From the NCBI RefSeq assembly GCF_040412425.1, contig NC_089741.1:46554358-46618357 (forward strand): a stretch of 64,000 bases of DNA, given 5' to 3'. This document shows, piece by piece, positions 51,101 through 61,300 of the stretch. The DNA comes from Macrobrachium rosenbergii. Lineage: Eukaryota > Arthropoda > Malacostraca > Decapoda > Palaemonidae. The notes beneath the pieces were generated by a model that saw only the letters and a program-made list of their open reading frames with translations, made no database searches and was not told the origin of the DNA. A program made the position numbers and the translations under genes. Numbering within the stretch: position 1 is the stretch's first letter; each line of letters starts with the position of its first letter.

Positions 51101-54100
51101 ACAAGCCAAATGACCGAAGGTGCCAACGTCACCTTGTGTTCACTAGTACAGAAAGTCCATACTGTGTTGTCATGTGATGCATACCAAATAGGTCTCTCAT
51201 ATATGTCATACTAATATCCTATTCAACGACATAAGATAACTTTCTACTGCAATCTCACTGACCCCACACTGCTAAGGAAGGATGGGCTTTAACTAATTGT
51301 TTTCATAGTCTACATATCAAGACCAATTTCAGCTACCTCATCTCCACAGAATAGTGAACTAACTCTTTTCATAATCTAAGACCTTTCACTTAATTTACAA
51401 CAAGACTGCCTTTTCAACATTTCTGTGATGAGAAAGAACAGTAACTTCATAAAAATTCAGCATCTTAACAAAGACCTAATCATTTCAACAAACTTTAAGA
51501 ACCCTGCCACTAAGTTTGCACCCCAGGGACAAATGATGCACAGGAAGTAGGGGTACATTAAAATAATTTAGCAATTATTCAGCTAAAACATGATAGGAAA
51601 CATCTTTTTGCTGACTTAACCTTCAGTCCAGACACTGAAGCCAATACTAACATACAAACGCAGTTGCAGGTGCCAATGTGGACTACAGGTTACATAAACT
51701 CATGACGACAAGGATGTGGATGCTGATGCCAAAGGTATAGCAACAGCTCTTCTACAGCCAATACAGGTGATCTAATAACCATATTTCTAAATGTGCATAC
51801 TTAACACAACGACTCCGCTTCACCACTACATGATGGGCAAGATGACGTTTTCCTAATCTATTTACTAAGTCTCTTTTTTAATATGAGAAGACTATCTTTT
51901 GAAAAATTTCCATTTTGGAAAGAAAAAGTTACTAAGTCTCTTTTTTAATATGAGAAGACTATCTTTTTAAAAATTTCCATTTTGGAAAGAAAAAGTAACA
52001 AACTGAAATTTCAAAACCTTAACAGTGACCTAATTCAATGTCATTCATTTTAACATCTTAACACTGGCCTTATCATTCTAATAGGAATAAGAACCCTCCC
52101 CCAGGTTTGCACCCCATGGACAGATGATGCAGATGGGTAATAGGAGGTGTGTACTAAAAACAAGATTACAACTATTAAACTTTAAATATCAAAGATATGT
52201 CGTAACACTGACTTCTTCCATTACTCTAGACAATGACACCAATATCAACTCTTAAGCAGAATTCGGTGCAGACACGGAAATCAATGTAAAGGGTATAGCA
52301 AACAACTCTTCTAAACAACCAACTTCATAATGTACACGCAGGGACCTTCCATTTGACGTCCTAGCTGACTCTGGCCCTAAGCATGTGTGTTTTTTACTTC
52401 AATAGATCCACCCTAAATATCACAGAACTTGGTGAACTGAGGTTTTTCTTAAAATAATTAGGGAGACTTTTCCTTTCATATACAGAAAGTCTTTATCATT
52501 TAGTTTTTAAAATACACAGTAACACGTTTTACTGTCTCCATCTCCACATTTCATTATGAACTAAAGAACCCTGACCTGGAATTTTCACTCTGAGGAAAAA
52601 CAATTCAGATAAATAGTATTATGTACACTATAATACTACTGTTATTATTAGACAAATATTTAAAAAAAACTCTTACGGTTGATTTTATTATCCAGCAAGC
52701 AAAGCGACTTTTGCCATGAACAAAAAATGCAAGAAATTATTTCTCATTCATTTTTCTCTAGACATTACATTATTTATAAGGGAAAAGTGTTATATCATTC
52801 ATTTGTTATGAATAATACACACTTAAGACTCCGTTCATGGAAATGTTACAAAATATTGTGACAGCACCTTTACTTGCTATAGGCATTTTACAGTATTTCA
52901 ATATCGTACTGCTGTTTCATCATACACTACAGGCAGTCCTCGGTTATCGGTGGGGGTTCCGTTCTGGGAATGTGATGATAACCGAAAATCAGCGATTTCT
53001 GGGGCTTTTTCGGTGATTTTTGGGCTTATCAGCGCCAAAAAGTGCCGATTTTCGGTTATTGGCGCCTCTGTTAGGTATGCATTGGTGCCAATACCCAATT
53101 ATTGGCGCCAATAAGCGGAAATCAGCGATTTTCGGCGCCGAAAATTGCCAATTTTCTTCGCTAGACAAGCCCTATATAACCGGATCGCCATTAACCGAGC
53201 CTACCGCTAACCGGGGACTGCCCGTACATAACCTCACCTGCAGAGAGGTGGTAAAAACATTTTAATGATTATAATTTAGTCTGGATGCAGATGGCAACAT
53301 GGATGCTTACAAAACCCTTTTGTATAGCATTGAACCTTTTAAAGTGCCACTTTATAATCTACAAACACGGGGACCTTTCTTTTCTTGTGTTCAAATATTA
53401 TTCTTAAAAATACGTCTGTTTACCCCAATGCCACCACTCTATCCTCTCAAAATGGACTGAATTTAGATTTTTTTATAATCTACTCATTGCTGTTCATCAT
53501 CTGATATAAAACATATCTTGTTAAACATATAAATACTGATCTAATCATTTCACTTTCCACTTACAACCCTACCTATAAGTTTGCACTCCACATATGATGC
53601 TGATAGGTAATATAAGGTGAAGACTATGATAAGTGATAAGTTTACACTTATTAAACTATACATTAGAAGAATAACCTCAGTGATGACTTAACTTGCAATT
53701 AATCATCAAGTAGTCTGGATGAAGATACCAATAATGACGCTGGGAACATAGTACAGTAAACCCCCCGTATTCGTGTTCTCACAACTCGTGGATTTCTCTG
53801 TGGAATGTGTCTACCCATTATTCGCGGAAAATTCGCCCATTCGCGGTATTTTTCACGGAGAAATATTCCCTAATTACTGTATTTTCATATCATTTTCATG
53901 ACTAAATGCACTTTTTGTGATACAACTATTAAAATACTCAGGCATGAGCATTTTTAGAGGGTTTTCTTGTGTTTAAACTATCAAAGGCAGTTCTAAGTGT
54001 TTTTAGAGGGTTTTAAGTATTCTGGATTTTAGCTATTCGCAGGGGGTGCAGTATGCATAAACCATAAATACAGGGGGTTTTACTGCACAGTGTCACGTAA

Positions 54101-57100
54101 CTCTTCAGCACTGAAGCGACTTCAGACTTATAAATACCATGTATTCAGTATGATATTTCTTCATTATGTAGTACTGTACTGTAATATTGCTTTCAATTCT
54201 GATACAGATGAAAGCAAATTCCAAAGAGATCTCACCAATAAATCAAAGTAAATTAATGAGAGTAAACTTTCCTATCGTCATTGCTTTTGAAGAAAATTTA
54301 CACCAATATTGGTTAGCACAAGCAAAACCATAGCATCAACTCGTATTTCTTTAAGTGATTAACTTTGTTATGATTAAATTCATGAGCTACAAATCTAAAA
54401 TTAATTGCTTGAGTGGCTGAAAACTAAGCAGAAAAGTGCAGACATGTCTAGTAATGATGCAAATTAATGAAATCATTATGCAAAGCCATTTGGTTAATAC
54501 TGTACATGTGAGAAAATAGTGAGCAGGCAAATATCAGCTCTTTTAAATCAAGTGTAAATGCTTTCCTCATTTCCTTCTGGTAGACATATTTCAACTACTA
54601 CTTACCAGAGTGATCATTTTCTCAAGTAAAGTAACTCAGAGCAGTGAAGAGTAAACATTAAGTACGGAAAAGCTCACTGCAGAGAACATCATATTGCAAT
54701 AATCTTTCAGTATTGTACATCGAACATATGTCCTGTACATGATTTACGCAGGCCTTTAACAACCACAAAATTTGTGTACCAGGGAAAAAAAGTTCCAAAA
54801 TGTAAATATTTTGTACTTAGTATCAATGGGCCGTCTTATAAAAAGTTAATTACCTCCAAATGACTTAAATATATTAAAGAAAAACTTGTTACATTTACCA
54901 AAAAGTATATGTTCACTCTGATAATTTAATTTTACTTACTATAACACTTGACAATACTTCAACTTTAGGTGTTTAACAAATAAATATAACATGATTTAAC
55001 ATACAACGTTACAGTACCCATGCTTTTCCTAAGGAGAACCAAAGATCTACAACCAAGTAACATCAAATAAAATCTACACTACACAACTTTAACAAAATAA
55101 TCTTCATTAAAAGTACTACTTGGACATGTATAAAAAAATATATAACTATGATATGTAAAACAAAAAGCTATAACATTAAACAACAAACATCAGATTAACT
55201 AGTTACCCAAGGTGATTTTCATGCATCTAAAACGCATAAGTGCGTCCCTTCTCCTCAAAATCCTATTTCTTCCTTGAACTTTCCCCTTGTGTAAAATGTT
55301 TTGAGTATTTTGTGGATTATGTCTTTTTTTTCTGAGATATACTACAATCCATGATTTCCATTCTAATTTTTGGCAAGTACAAATATACCTATATTTACTG
55401 GATAAAGGTGAATTTTTAACCTGAGTTAACAAAATAAACAATACTTATCTCAAACATAGTTCAATAATGTTGTCAAAACCTTAACAAAAACAATTTCCTT
55501 AATGAAAAGTAATCAAACTAATTGATGCTAAAACTAAAGTATGTAGTAGGGAAACACAATTAATACTGAAAAATAATGTTATCATAAAAATTTAAAAATA
55601 AATGTAAATGCCTGTCTAATTCTTTACCCAACTTAAGGAAAAACTTATAAACAATAAACTATAAACACGCAACATATTTAAACATACAATGATCACCTAG
55701 AATTAAACATGTCAAAAGTATAGTTTTAACTATGGTCTACACTGGCAGTGTGAACAAAGAAAAATATCCCCTTTTCAAGATTTGATTGTATTTTCCTAAA
55801 GACACATAATCTGTATCATTAATAAAGTATAGCAAGGATTACTTGATTTCAATAAATTTTTTAACTTTTATACAATGAGTTGTGATATTGCAAGCTTAGT
55901 TTTTTATATAGAAAATCAACTGCATATATACCCAAATTCATGGTCTTTGAATGTTCCCAGGATCAACAGTATTTTGTCTAACACACAGAATAAGGATGAT
56001 AACTTTCACATCAAATGCATCACTTGGAAACACTGGTACACATCAGTCTCCTACACCACTCGTTACATGTATGAAGTCACACCTCATCTTAACAGACACT
56101 TTGGGGGCCTTGCTTTCTGACGAGTGAAAAAGTCCATTAAGTAACAAAGGCTTTAACATCATAGTCTGCACTTGAATATTTTCTAGACATCTTACAGCTA
56201 ACAGCAACTCCCCACAGTCCCTAACCTAACCTATTCTTTAAACATGACATTTTTAAGAGAATTATTCACGAAGGTATGACATCTAAAATGGTAACCAAGC
56301 AAAATAATAATAATAATAATTTAGCTGATAAAGCAAAATAAAATAATAATAATAATAATTTAGCTGATAAGTAAGAAGTCTGTAAAGAAGTCCACAAAGT
56401 TGTACTGAATATGTACACATGTATATGTACAGCACTTTTAGATGGCATATGCTAACATTCTTTTTTTGTGTTAGATAAAAGACTGTTAGTCTGGGGATAT
56501 TCAAAGACCACAAATGTGGGCACATATGACTGAAACAGTTATGAGCTGTGTATGAAATTAATGCTTGTAGCAAAACATCTTATCAGAGTTCATCTAATAC
56601 TGTAATAGTTTTAAAAATATTACAAAACCAACTGCCATTAACTCTACAGTCTTTAGAATTCAAAGGAAGTGCTCTGAACCCAATTCTAAGAAATAAGATG
56701 ATACTGTATGGATAAATCAATTCATATTGATACAGATAAAGCTATATCTTATCTTGTCTAATACTAGTTTATTAGTAATATCATTTACAAAATTACTAAT
56801 TTGTTTTCTCTTACTTTTCTACAAAATCTGTCTACCAAATATCACCTAAGTACTATATTTTGGCTTCCTTATTAAAAGCCCAATATTTACCCCTACAGGC
56901 AGATCTGTCTAACAGAAAGAGATTTGCATTCACCTACAATAAGCTGCAGCCTGTGCAGTCAAATTTTGCCTTCCTCTAGTCTACTTCATAAACTAGCATT
57001 TGTTTTAATATTTATTTCTTGAACTCAAGTATCAGTTATTAACTTTTTGAGACAAAATTATGCGTACAGATGAAGTAAGTTAGCAACCTTAACTCAGAAC

Positions 57101-60100
57101 CATTAAATAAAACTTGGCGTTCTCTAAAACAACTTTCTGTTGGTGTGTAGAGCAAGCAATGATGAGGCAGCTTTGCTGTTTAAGGTCATGTACAATCTAC
57201 AGAAAATTCCATGATTATATAAATCATTTCCAGAACTCAAAGGAAAATGTAACAAAAAAAAAAAAAATTAAAAATTGTTTTATATTGTCTAGACTTTGAT
57301 TTTATAGCCCTACTTCCTTTCAATTAAATGCTACTTTTTGTAAAAAAAAAAAAATGTAACATTAAATGCCATTACTAAATATTCCTGAAATTACCTGCTT
57401 TGTTATTTCCTGTCACAATGTTTGTACAGTCAATGGTTCCTAATAAAATCGTGAGCCTAACAAGTATATGTACTATAAACAGTTTAAATCAGCATAAGAA
57501 AGTAGTATTTTCATTAATCCAGACTAGTTAGAAAAAAGATCCAGTAAAATATAATTACCTAGATTTTGCAATGGCTCGTTTCAGTTCCTTTTGTAAACTT
57601 TTAACTCTTGTCTCAGCTTCATGGTACAAGGCGGAGGTGCGGCGATGTTCCGCTGCACTTTCAATTTTCTCACGTTCAGCATCGTTAACCTGTATAGCAA
57701 GGAAACAATATTAATATTAGTTTCAAAGTACGGTAGAAAGTATAAGTTATGAGAGCTGGTCTTCTGTACAATAAATTATACATGAACTTAAGGATAATAC
57801 ATACAGTACACAGCAGCATTACAAATATTAAGAAAAGTCTATATTATGGTAGTTAGTCTTTTGAAAATAAATTATACATACTTTAGTACAATAAATATAT
57901 AGTAGTAGTAGAGTACTGTATTAAAAAAATTTAAGAAATAGACTAAAAACTTAAAATCCTGTTGAAATTAATTGAATATAAAGAATTTAGGCCAAAGGCC
58001 AAGCAATGGGACCTATGAGGTCATTCAGCACTGAAACAGACTGACAGTAAAAGGTTTGAAAGGTGTAACAGGAGGAAAACCTCACAGTTGCACTATGAAC
58101 AATTGTTAGGAGATGGTGGAAAGTAAGATGGAAGAAAAAGAATATGAAAGGAAGTACTGTACAGTAAAAGGAACGAAAGGGGTTGCAACTAGGGGCCAAA
58201 GGCATGCTGCAAAGAACCTTAAGTAATGCCTACAGTGCACCACATGAGGTGCACTGATGGTACTACCCCCCTATGGGGTTTAAATTCTGTTGAATATTAA
58301 GTGGTGTGTAGGCTAAAAAATATAACAGAGTAGACAGCGATATCTACTGAATACAAAAATGCAGAACTTGTACATCTAGCTATTGTAATAACGAACCAAT
58401 GATGAACAAGTAATTTATTTGGAAAAAAGAAAAGAGCAAGGTAGTATTGAACTATCCACCACATACAACTGATTAGAAATTGTGTGGCACAGTTTTGAAA
58501 GATTTTTAAAGTTATATTTACCCTGGATGACTCAAAACTTCATCATTTCCCTTTTTCTAGATATTCAGTATGTCAAACTTTTATGAATCAAAATTTTGAA
58601 TCACTGATCATTGGAATGAGAGATTAAGAGGCAGTTTCACCTTTGGATTTATTAAAAATCTTTGTATAACAGATATCCAATCTGATGTCTATTCTATATA
58701 TCCTACAAATCTTGATGTTTCTAATATTAATAATGAAAAATATATTTTCAGTTATTTTAAACATTAAAATAATGTTTTAAACTGAAAGCTGCAATAAACA
58801 AAGGAATTTTAGTTTTTATATATTGGAACTTCTATGGCTTTCATCTAACATACCAAACAGTATAACCTTAGGGGTAATATGTTCATAATTTTACCATTTT
58901 GCACATGCCTATATGAAAGGACATAACGTTGTATCTATCCATCAGCTTTTTGTCAACAACTGTTCCAAAACATTTTTCTCCCTAGATTTAAAAAAAAGCT
59001 TTACAGTATTGAAACAATTTCAGTTCTAAAATAGCTGTGTTAATTAGTACATTCAACTTACATCAATGACATTTTTCATTAATAATGACTAAAATTTACA
59101 TTTAAATTTGTTAATTTTGTAAAGAATAACTGATTAAAGGCTGTAACCTTTACCATTAGATATTTCATTTTGTTTTTATGCAAGGTCTATGACCTAGAAG
59201 TTTGACACAGTGAAATGTCTAATTAAAGTGAGATTTTTTTTCTATGGAATATTTACATTTTGTGTATCTATTAATTCTATCAAATCAATGTACAGTATTT
59301 ATCTATAATTGGCCTGTATTACAGTATATATATATATCTTTATCTTTTCTGATGACTGTGCCTTTGGCCCATATGATGATGGAAGGAAAACTGTAAGCTC
59401 CCTTTTGCTCTTCTTGAATGCATCACTGTCCCCGGTTATATTTTTCTTTTCTCTCTCACCACCTATCTATGAAGTGGATGACAAGCACTGTCATTGTGGG
59501 GTGAGGGGTGGGGTTAAGGTGAGCTCAGTGGAGACCGAGCCATAACCTGGCCCTGAAGCCCAGGTCCTCACCATTCACTGAATTTTGTTAACCTTGTCCT
59601 CTCTTTTATGTTGTTGCAGTCTCCATATATTGTTAAATAATTTTCTTAATATTATAAAATATGTTAATATTACGCTGCTTTACTATACTTCTGTGTGGCA
59701 TTCTTCTTGTAATTATTCATCATCTGTCCTTTTAACTCTTCTTCATTCAACATGCATTATGCCACAACGATATTTACTGTACAGTATTCACCTTCGATGT
59801 GGCATGGTTAAGCATTTCTTGCCATGTGTGGTCAAAAGTACATCCTTTCTGCATCAATCCCTCCTCTGCCAAAAACACCATTTCCCGAGCAGCTGCATGT
59901 TGACTCATAGCTCGTTCGTAGCGTACAGCAGCTGCCTGAGTTTCTGCCAGGGCCTAAACAAAATATATTTTGGAAACACATAATTAAACCTTCCCAAAAG
60001 AAGCTGCCTGTAATCTCCTAAATCCTCATCACATTTCAACATCTGTAAATATGCTATGAAAATCATTATCTTTTTCTGGACATTTCCTTCAATAATATTG

Positions 60101-60805
60101 GTCTCTGAATATGAAGCATTCCATCTTGTTCATTCATCTTAAAAGCATAAGCCTGAGCTAGGCTTGTCTTAAACAACGTTAATAAATGTCTCACACAAGT
60201 AACTACCAAAACACCAAGCTCTAAAATTAGTATTATGACTTCCTTTTCAACTTGCCCAGAGTTAATTACAGCTAAATATTTCCCCAATGTGGTATAAAGT
60301 CAATCAAATCTTTCAACTGACTATATGAACATTTACTACATTAAATTCTCCTCATTACCTGCTTGGCTCGGATCCGAGCCTCATAATATGGCCGTGACTG
60401 CTCCACACATTTTCCTAATCTTTTAGCAAGAACATCAATACGCTGGGTTGAATCAGCTAATAGCTGCCTGAACAACATTCGAGCTTCCTGAAATGCAAGT
60501 TTGAAATCACAACATCATCTTTCTCCAGCAAGTGCTATGAATTAAAAAGAAATTTTCCCCTGAAAAAATGTCCAAATGCATATCACGGTTTAAATCATTA
60601 TGCATCTTAATATGTTTAAGTACACTCCAAACCTTTTGTTTTAACTATGTCAAGTCCTCAGTAGACAAGAGTGAAACGTAAACACTTTCTTGACTACTGT
60701 ACACAATAACTGAATAAACCGAAGAGAGAAAAAGATACTTACATCTAGGTCTACTTCCAATTTGTTGATAGTATCAGTAGAGGTGTTTAGTTTTTCAAGT
60801 TCAAC
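29600..60805 (-). CDS. SH3BP5: SH3BP5 (Sab/Parcas) family protein, split gene, 5' end missing
   Basis: Nine exons on the minus strand join in frame: 60743-60805, 60359-60487, 59792-59953, 57559-57689, 38563-38713, 37192-37404, 36799-37038, 30354-30448 and 29600-30182 (1767 nt, 588 residues plus TAA). Every junction has GT at the donor and AG at the acceptor, and the phases agree. Residues 1-212 match the SH3BP5 coiled-coil domain: ELEKLN near the start, RPYYEAR (about 54-60), RYERA..HAAAREMVF (about 74-89), WQEMLNHAT (about 109-117), KELKRAIAKSRPYFELKA (about 152-169) and NLETISDEIH at about 202-211, followed by GIRGVGVGAESP. Known family role: elongated coiled-coil exchange factor activating Rab11; vertebrate Sab also binds JNK and sits on the outer mitochondrial membrane. 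Residues after about 230 are low-complexity, rich in Ser, Thr and Pro, and poorly conserved. The protein is longer than human SH3BP5 (455 residues), mainly because of this tail. The N-terminal start is not in the window or was not recognised. The family assignment is secure; the choice between SH3BP5 and SH3BP5L does not apply to a single invertebrate homologue. Confidence 0.93.
30354..30448 (-). CDS. SH3BP5: SH3BP5 exon, variable tail
   Basis: This 95 nt exon encodes VIGLGSPALSSAQYLTVEDR and continues through DSTISDTESLA, ending two bases into the Ser codon that is completed by the last exon. The acceptor is gttttgtgcag and the donor is CCAGgtgtgt. It begins in phase 0, agreeing with the exon at 36799-37038. 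The intron before it is 6.35 kb and is filled with LINE fragments. Confidence 0.88.
30645..32100 (-). mobile_element. Degraded LINE 3' part with RNase H domain
   Basis: Minus-strand translation, crossing several stops and frameshifts, gives an RNase H: YTDGS..GVGYAAIS near 31815, VIFSDSRNAIEAAQ near 31640, and NEEADKAAKEAV near 31480. It is followed about 300 bp later by a Cys-His tail, ITVKHVCDCPKYNQQR (31125-31175). LINEs with RNase H and an LTVxHxxxxCP-like tail belong to I/R1-related groups. The element ends at 30661 in a tail, ATAGTTTAACCAGACCACTG on the plus strand, shared with the SINE at 44617-44889. It is not coding today. Confidence 0.75.
32330..33290 (-). mobile_element. Degraded LINE-like C-terminal region, different type
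   Basis: The minus strand reads WLQRGELKKETEG-like near 33020, then CRKCNMKDETINH near 32950, YKKRHDSVAKALHW near 32850, RPDVMLIDRIKKKYHS near 32680, WDTRLDEKEREKIGKYQDL near 32600, and VEIVPIIIGTLGTIP near 32500. This series (zinc-binding CxxC..H, RRHD..HW, EKYQDL, VPxxxGxLG) is known from the C-terminus of reverse transcriptase proteins of non-LTR elements in many invertebrates. Frames shift several times, so it is a relic. The clade was not settled. Confidence 0.65.
33308..33397. repeat. (ATT)n microsatellite
   Basis: Interrupted ATT repeats adjoin the hairpin region that starts at 33396. Confidence 0.9.
33396..33590. repeat. Inverted-repeat-bounded segment with hammerhead-like core
   Basis: GTGAGTAATAAAAATCC (33396-33412) is the near-inverse of GGATTTTATTACTCAG (33575-33590). 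Inside, CTGATGA (33500-33506) is followed by a perfect 7 bp stem GAACACC/GGTGTTC around GTTCA, then GAAG. CUGAUGA-stem-GAAA is the core of hammerhead ribozymes. Here there are two extra G and a G in place of the last A. Confidence 0.35.
33961..34260 (-). mobile_element. Second relic of the RNase H-type LINE 3' end
   Basis: On the minus strand ITLTVKHV is followed, after a frameshift, by a C-P-N/K...ER-like segment and GF(G)NQIL, paralleling ITVKHVCDCPKYNQQRASTF of the copy at 31.1 kb. It ends at 33961 in the plus-strand tail GATAGTTTAACTAAATCACC, a diverged form of the 30661 tail. The homology is weaker than in the first copy but is collinear, and the distance between Cys-His tail and terminus is similar. 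Confidence 0.5.
36574..36605 (-). repeat. Short relic of the SINE/LINE tail
   Basis: GATAGTTTAACCAGGCCACC is the terminal part of the tail also seen at 30661, 33961 and 44630. Only about 30 bp can be recognised, so it may be a 5'-truncated insertion or chance similarity. Confidence 0.35.
36799..37038 (-). CDS. SH3BP5: SH3BP5 exon, Ser/Thr-rich variable tail
   Basis: This 240 nt exon (80 codons, phase 0 both ends) starts MTPEAARSLLARTPSTSTSN and passes through an acidic Val-rich run (VVVDAEDVVVEEVDGA) to LSGWQ. I see no named domain. It is supported by an open frame, the ttctttcag-type acceptor and the GCAGgttagt donor, and by phase agreement with both neighbours. A 41 bp tandem duplication overlaps its acceptor (see findings). 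The real AG is taken as the one nearer the exon because the outer copy shifts the frame. Confidence 0.85.
37029..37110. repeat. 41 bp tandem duplication over a SH3BP5 splice acceptor
   Basis: CAGGGGTCATCTGAAAGATA onward (37029-37069) is repeated at 37070-37110 with five or six changes. The repeat covers the exon start and the AG of the acceptor. Confidence 0.9.
37192..37404 (-). CDS. SH3BP5: SH3BP5 exon, GVGAE motif and start of variable tail
   Basis: This 213 nt, phase 0 exon opens with TRQSQLDLGIRGVGVGAESP. That mirrors the family segment RRSSAMGPRGCGVGAEGS directly after the coiled coil, and so fixes the acceptor (tttaccag). The remainder is Gly, Ser and Leu rich with an acidic SLDSDTQDDYKTL stretch. 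The donor is GTGgtaaat. The next intron is only 153 bp. Confidence 0.93.
38563..38713 (-). CDS. SH3BP5: SH3BP5 exon, end of coiled coil
   Basis: This 151 nt exon begins with one base completing Arg and ends in phase 0. It encodes PYFELKAAINQQLEAQKQRV and runs to GAKMTYAQALANLETISDEI followed by His-Arg. It corresponds to family PYFELKAKYY..LE.LK..V and to NLE(M/T)ISDEIHERR. The acceptor is tttctacag and the donor is AGAgtaagt. Confidence 0.96.
43566..43635. repeat. Perfect 35 bp tandem duplication
   Basis: ATACTAAAAACTCAAGACCC + ATTACAAACACCATA occurs twice with no mismatch, so it is recent. Confidence 0.95.
44617..44889 (-). mobile_element. tRNA-derived SINE (family 2), minus orientation
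   Basis: Read on the minus strand it starts with a tRNA-like head: an A-box-like TGGATGAGTCGGTAGAG and, about 45 bases on, a B-box-like GAGTTCAATTCCCC. The body follows (AGAGGAATTTATTTCTGGTG, CCAATTGGTTCTTAGCCACG), then the tail GGGCCAGCCCTAGGAGAGCT..CAGTGGTCTGG. I recognise this repeat as common in decapod crustacean sequence, from memory. It is near full length, about 270 bp. Confidence 0.8.
47346..47411 (-). CDS. Candidate in-frame cassette exon of SH3BP5
   Basis: This 66 nt segment lies in the large intron on the gene's strand. Its acceptor is a long pyrimidine tract ending in ctcttccaag and its donor is GCTgtaagtag, close to consensus. It fits the phase of the flanking exons (after two codon bases at both ends), has no internal stop in that frame, and would insert 22 residues, SLNARRSLLQLNNLARMHQL followed by QL, just before PYFELK. 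Human family members have no insert here, so it is not part of the core domain. The match of length, phase and both splice sites is unlikely by chance in one place, but an 18.8 kb intron offers many trials. Transcript data were not available. Confidence 0.45.
49780..50290 (+). mobile_element. Degraded LINE ORF2 C-terminal fragment in the large intron
   Basis: Plus-strand translation with stops and shifts gives FILSSFEYRSPVWS (49899-49940), a gap, then SVVRVITTQFPEVSFKLWTA (50145-50204), and VQTGANAC near 50260. These align in order with FEYCSPVWSS..SHLKLLD, VVRFNTTQFSRSF.P...LWN and F..GVN.FL of LINE reverse transcriptase C-termini that are abundant in shrimp and crabs. It lies opposite to the host gene. 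The following 300 bp (to about 50580) may be its 3' UTR. Confidence 0.6.
51864..51998. repeat. 67 bp tandem duplication
   Basis: ACTAAGTCTCTTTTTTAATA onward is repeated at 51931 with very few differences. Each unit carries the dyad TTTCCATTTTGGAAA. Confidence 0.95.
52930..53224. mobile_element. Pogo/Tigger-like MITE with TA duplication
   Basis: The 295 bp element begins CAGGCAGTCCTCGGTTATCG and its reverse complement begins CGGGCAGTCCCCGGTTAGCG, so the ends are inverted repeats of more than 20 bp. It is flanked by TA on both sides (52928-52929 and 53225-53226). The interior is rich in further dyads (TCGGCGCCGA, TTGGCGCCAA). The ends resemble those of pogo/Tigger transposons of the Tc1/mariner group. 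It has no transposase. Confidence 0.75.
53754..54085. mobile_element. Second pogo/Tigger-like MITE
   Basis: The 332 bp element begins CAGTAAACCCCCCGTATTCG, and its other end read inward is CAGTAAAACCCCCTGTATTT. The left flank is TA and the right flank has decayed to CA. The interior has repeated TTTTTAGAGGGTTTT motifs. It lies 529 bp from the previous element, with different ends. Confidence 0.7.
57559..57689 (-). CDS. SH3BP5: SH3BP5 exon, coiled coil
   Basis: This 131 nt exon starts in phase 0 and ends two bases into a codon. It encodes VNDAEREKIESAAEHRRTSA and ends with KELKRAIAKS, matching the family's KKLKRAINKS. The acceptor is ctatacag and the donor is TCTAGgtaatt. The split codon AG|A gives the Arg of RPYFELK when joined to the exon at 38563-38713. 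An 18.8 kb intron follows. Confidence 0.95.
57980..58278 (-). mobile_element. SINE-like repeat family 1, copy 9, intronic
   Basis: This complete copy lies in the SH3BP5 intron between 57689 and 59792, in the same orientation as the gene. It runs from AAAGAATTTAGGCCAAAGGC to GTACTACCCCCCTATGGGGT. The rest of that intron shows nothing I can name. Confidence 0.8.
59792..59953 (-). CDS. SH3BP5: SH3BP5 exon, coiled coil with WQEMLNHAT signature
   Basis: This 162 nt exon is phase 0 at both ends. It encodes ALAETQAAAVRYERAMSQHA, then AAREMVFLAEEGL and FDHTWQEMLNHATSK. The last segment is the most diagnostic stretch of the family. The acceptor is ttttgtttag and the donor is AAGgtgaat. An insertion of MQKGC before FDHTW replaces the DDKRQ-type spacer of vertebrates. 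Confidence 0.96.
60359..60487 (-). CDS. SH3BP5: SH3BP5 exon, coiled coil
   Basis: This 129 nt, phase 0 exon encodes EARMLFRQLLADSTQRIDVL and continues through the conserved RLGKCVEQSRPYYEARIRAK segment. The family pattern is F(R/K)..L.EAT..(L/I)D.L...(I/L)GK.VE.S(K/R)PY(W/Y)EAR. The acceptor is catttcag and the donor is CAGgtaatg. The intron to the next exon is only 405 bp. Confidence 0.95.
60743..60805 (-). CDS. SH3BP5: SH3BP5 exon, first one visible
   Basis: This 63 nt exon encodes VELEKLNTSTDTINKLEVDL plus Asp, which lines up with the ELEKLN..TDDIN start of the family's coiled coil. The acceptor on the minus strand is a T-rich tract ending in ttttacag, and the donor is GATgtaagt. It begins and ends in phase 0. 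Vertebrate proteins have a short acidic N-terminus before this point, so at least one upstream coding exon is missing from 60.8-64 kb or lies beyond the window. Confidence 0.9.
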
Positions 60806-61007
60806 CTGTAAAATAGATTGTATCAATGGCATAAAAAAACAATTAAATAAATGAGAAACACGTACTTTCAAACCAATTTTTATACTTTACAAATGCAAAC
60901 ACCAAATTCACAAAAGCCTTATTTTTGCCCAGCCAGCATTGTCTGAAATTCTCTAACTTTAATTTTCTTGTTGATTTACCAACATTATTTTTTAAAAAAC
61001 TGTTTGT

Positions 61008-61300
61008 CAATTTAGGTCAAAGGCCAAGTGCTGCGACCTATCAAGTCATTCAGTGCTGAGAGGAAAACCGAGAGTTAAGCGGTTTTAAAGGTGTATCAGA
61101 AGGAAAACCTCGCTGTTGCAATATGAAACAATTGTTAGAGGAGGGTGGAAAATATGATGGAAGAAAGAGAATATGAATGGAGGTACAGTAAATGGAATCA
61201 AAAGGGTTGCAGCTAGGGGCTGAAGGAACGCTTCAAAGAACCTTAAGCAATGCCTACAGTGCATCATGTGAGATGCACTGATGGCACTACCCCCACACAG
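61008..61300 (-). mobile_element. SINE-like repeat family 1, copy 10
   Basis: This copy lies 203 bp upstream of the first visible SH3BP5 exon, in gene orientation. It runs from GTCAATTTAGGTCAAAGGCC to GGCACTACCCCCACACAGGC. Confidence 0.8.

Larger units (their letters stand above)
51340..53720. repeat. Diverged long repeat units in the large intron
   Basis: Segments near 51500, 52095 and 53575 share AGTTTGCACCCCA..GATGATGC..GGTAATA..TATTAAACT-type order, and those near 51735 and 52295 share AAAGGTATAGCAA..CTCTTCTA. This suggests at least three old copies of a unit of roughly 600 bp or a multiple of it, later split by the pogo-like elements. Confidence 0.4.
38714..57558 (-). other. SH3BP5 large intron (18.8 kb)
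   Basis: The intron joins phase 2 exons. Features supported inside it are a 35 bp tandem duplication (43566-43635), a tRNA-derived SINE (44617-44889), a candidate cassette exon (47346-47411), a plus-strand LINE fragment (49780-50290), degenerate repeats (51340-52560), and two short inverted-repeat elements (52930-53224, 53754-54085). The stretches 38714-43560, 44890-47345, 47412-49770 and 54086-57558 are AT-rich, with no feature I can name. Confidence 0.85.

Noticed and set aside
59309..59983. Plus-strand frames at 59.3-60.0 kb
   Set aside because: They lie over the SH3BP5 exon on the other strand and adjacent intron, and show no independent coding signal.
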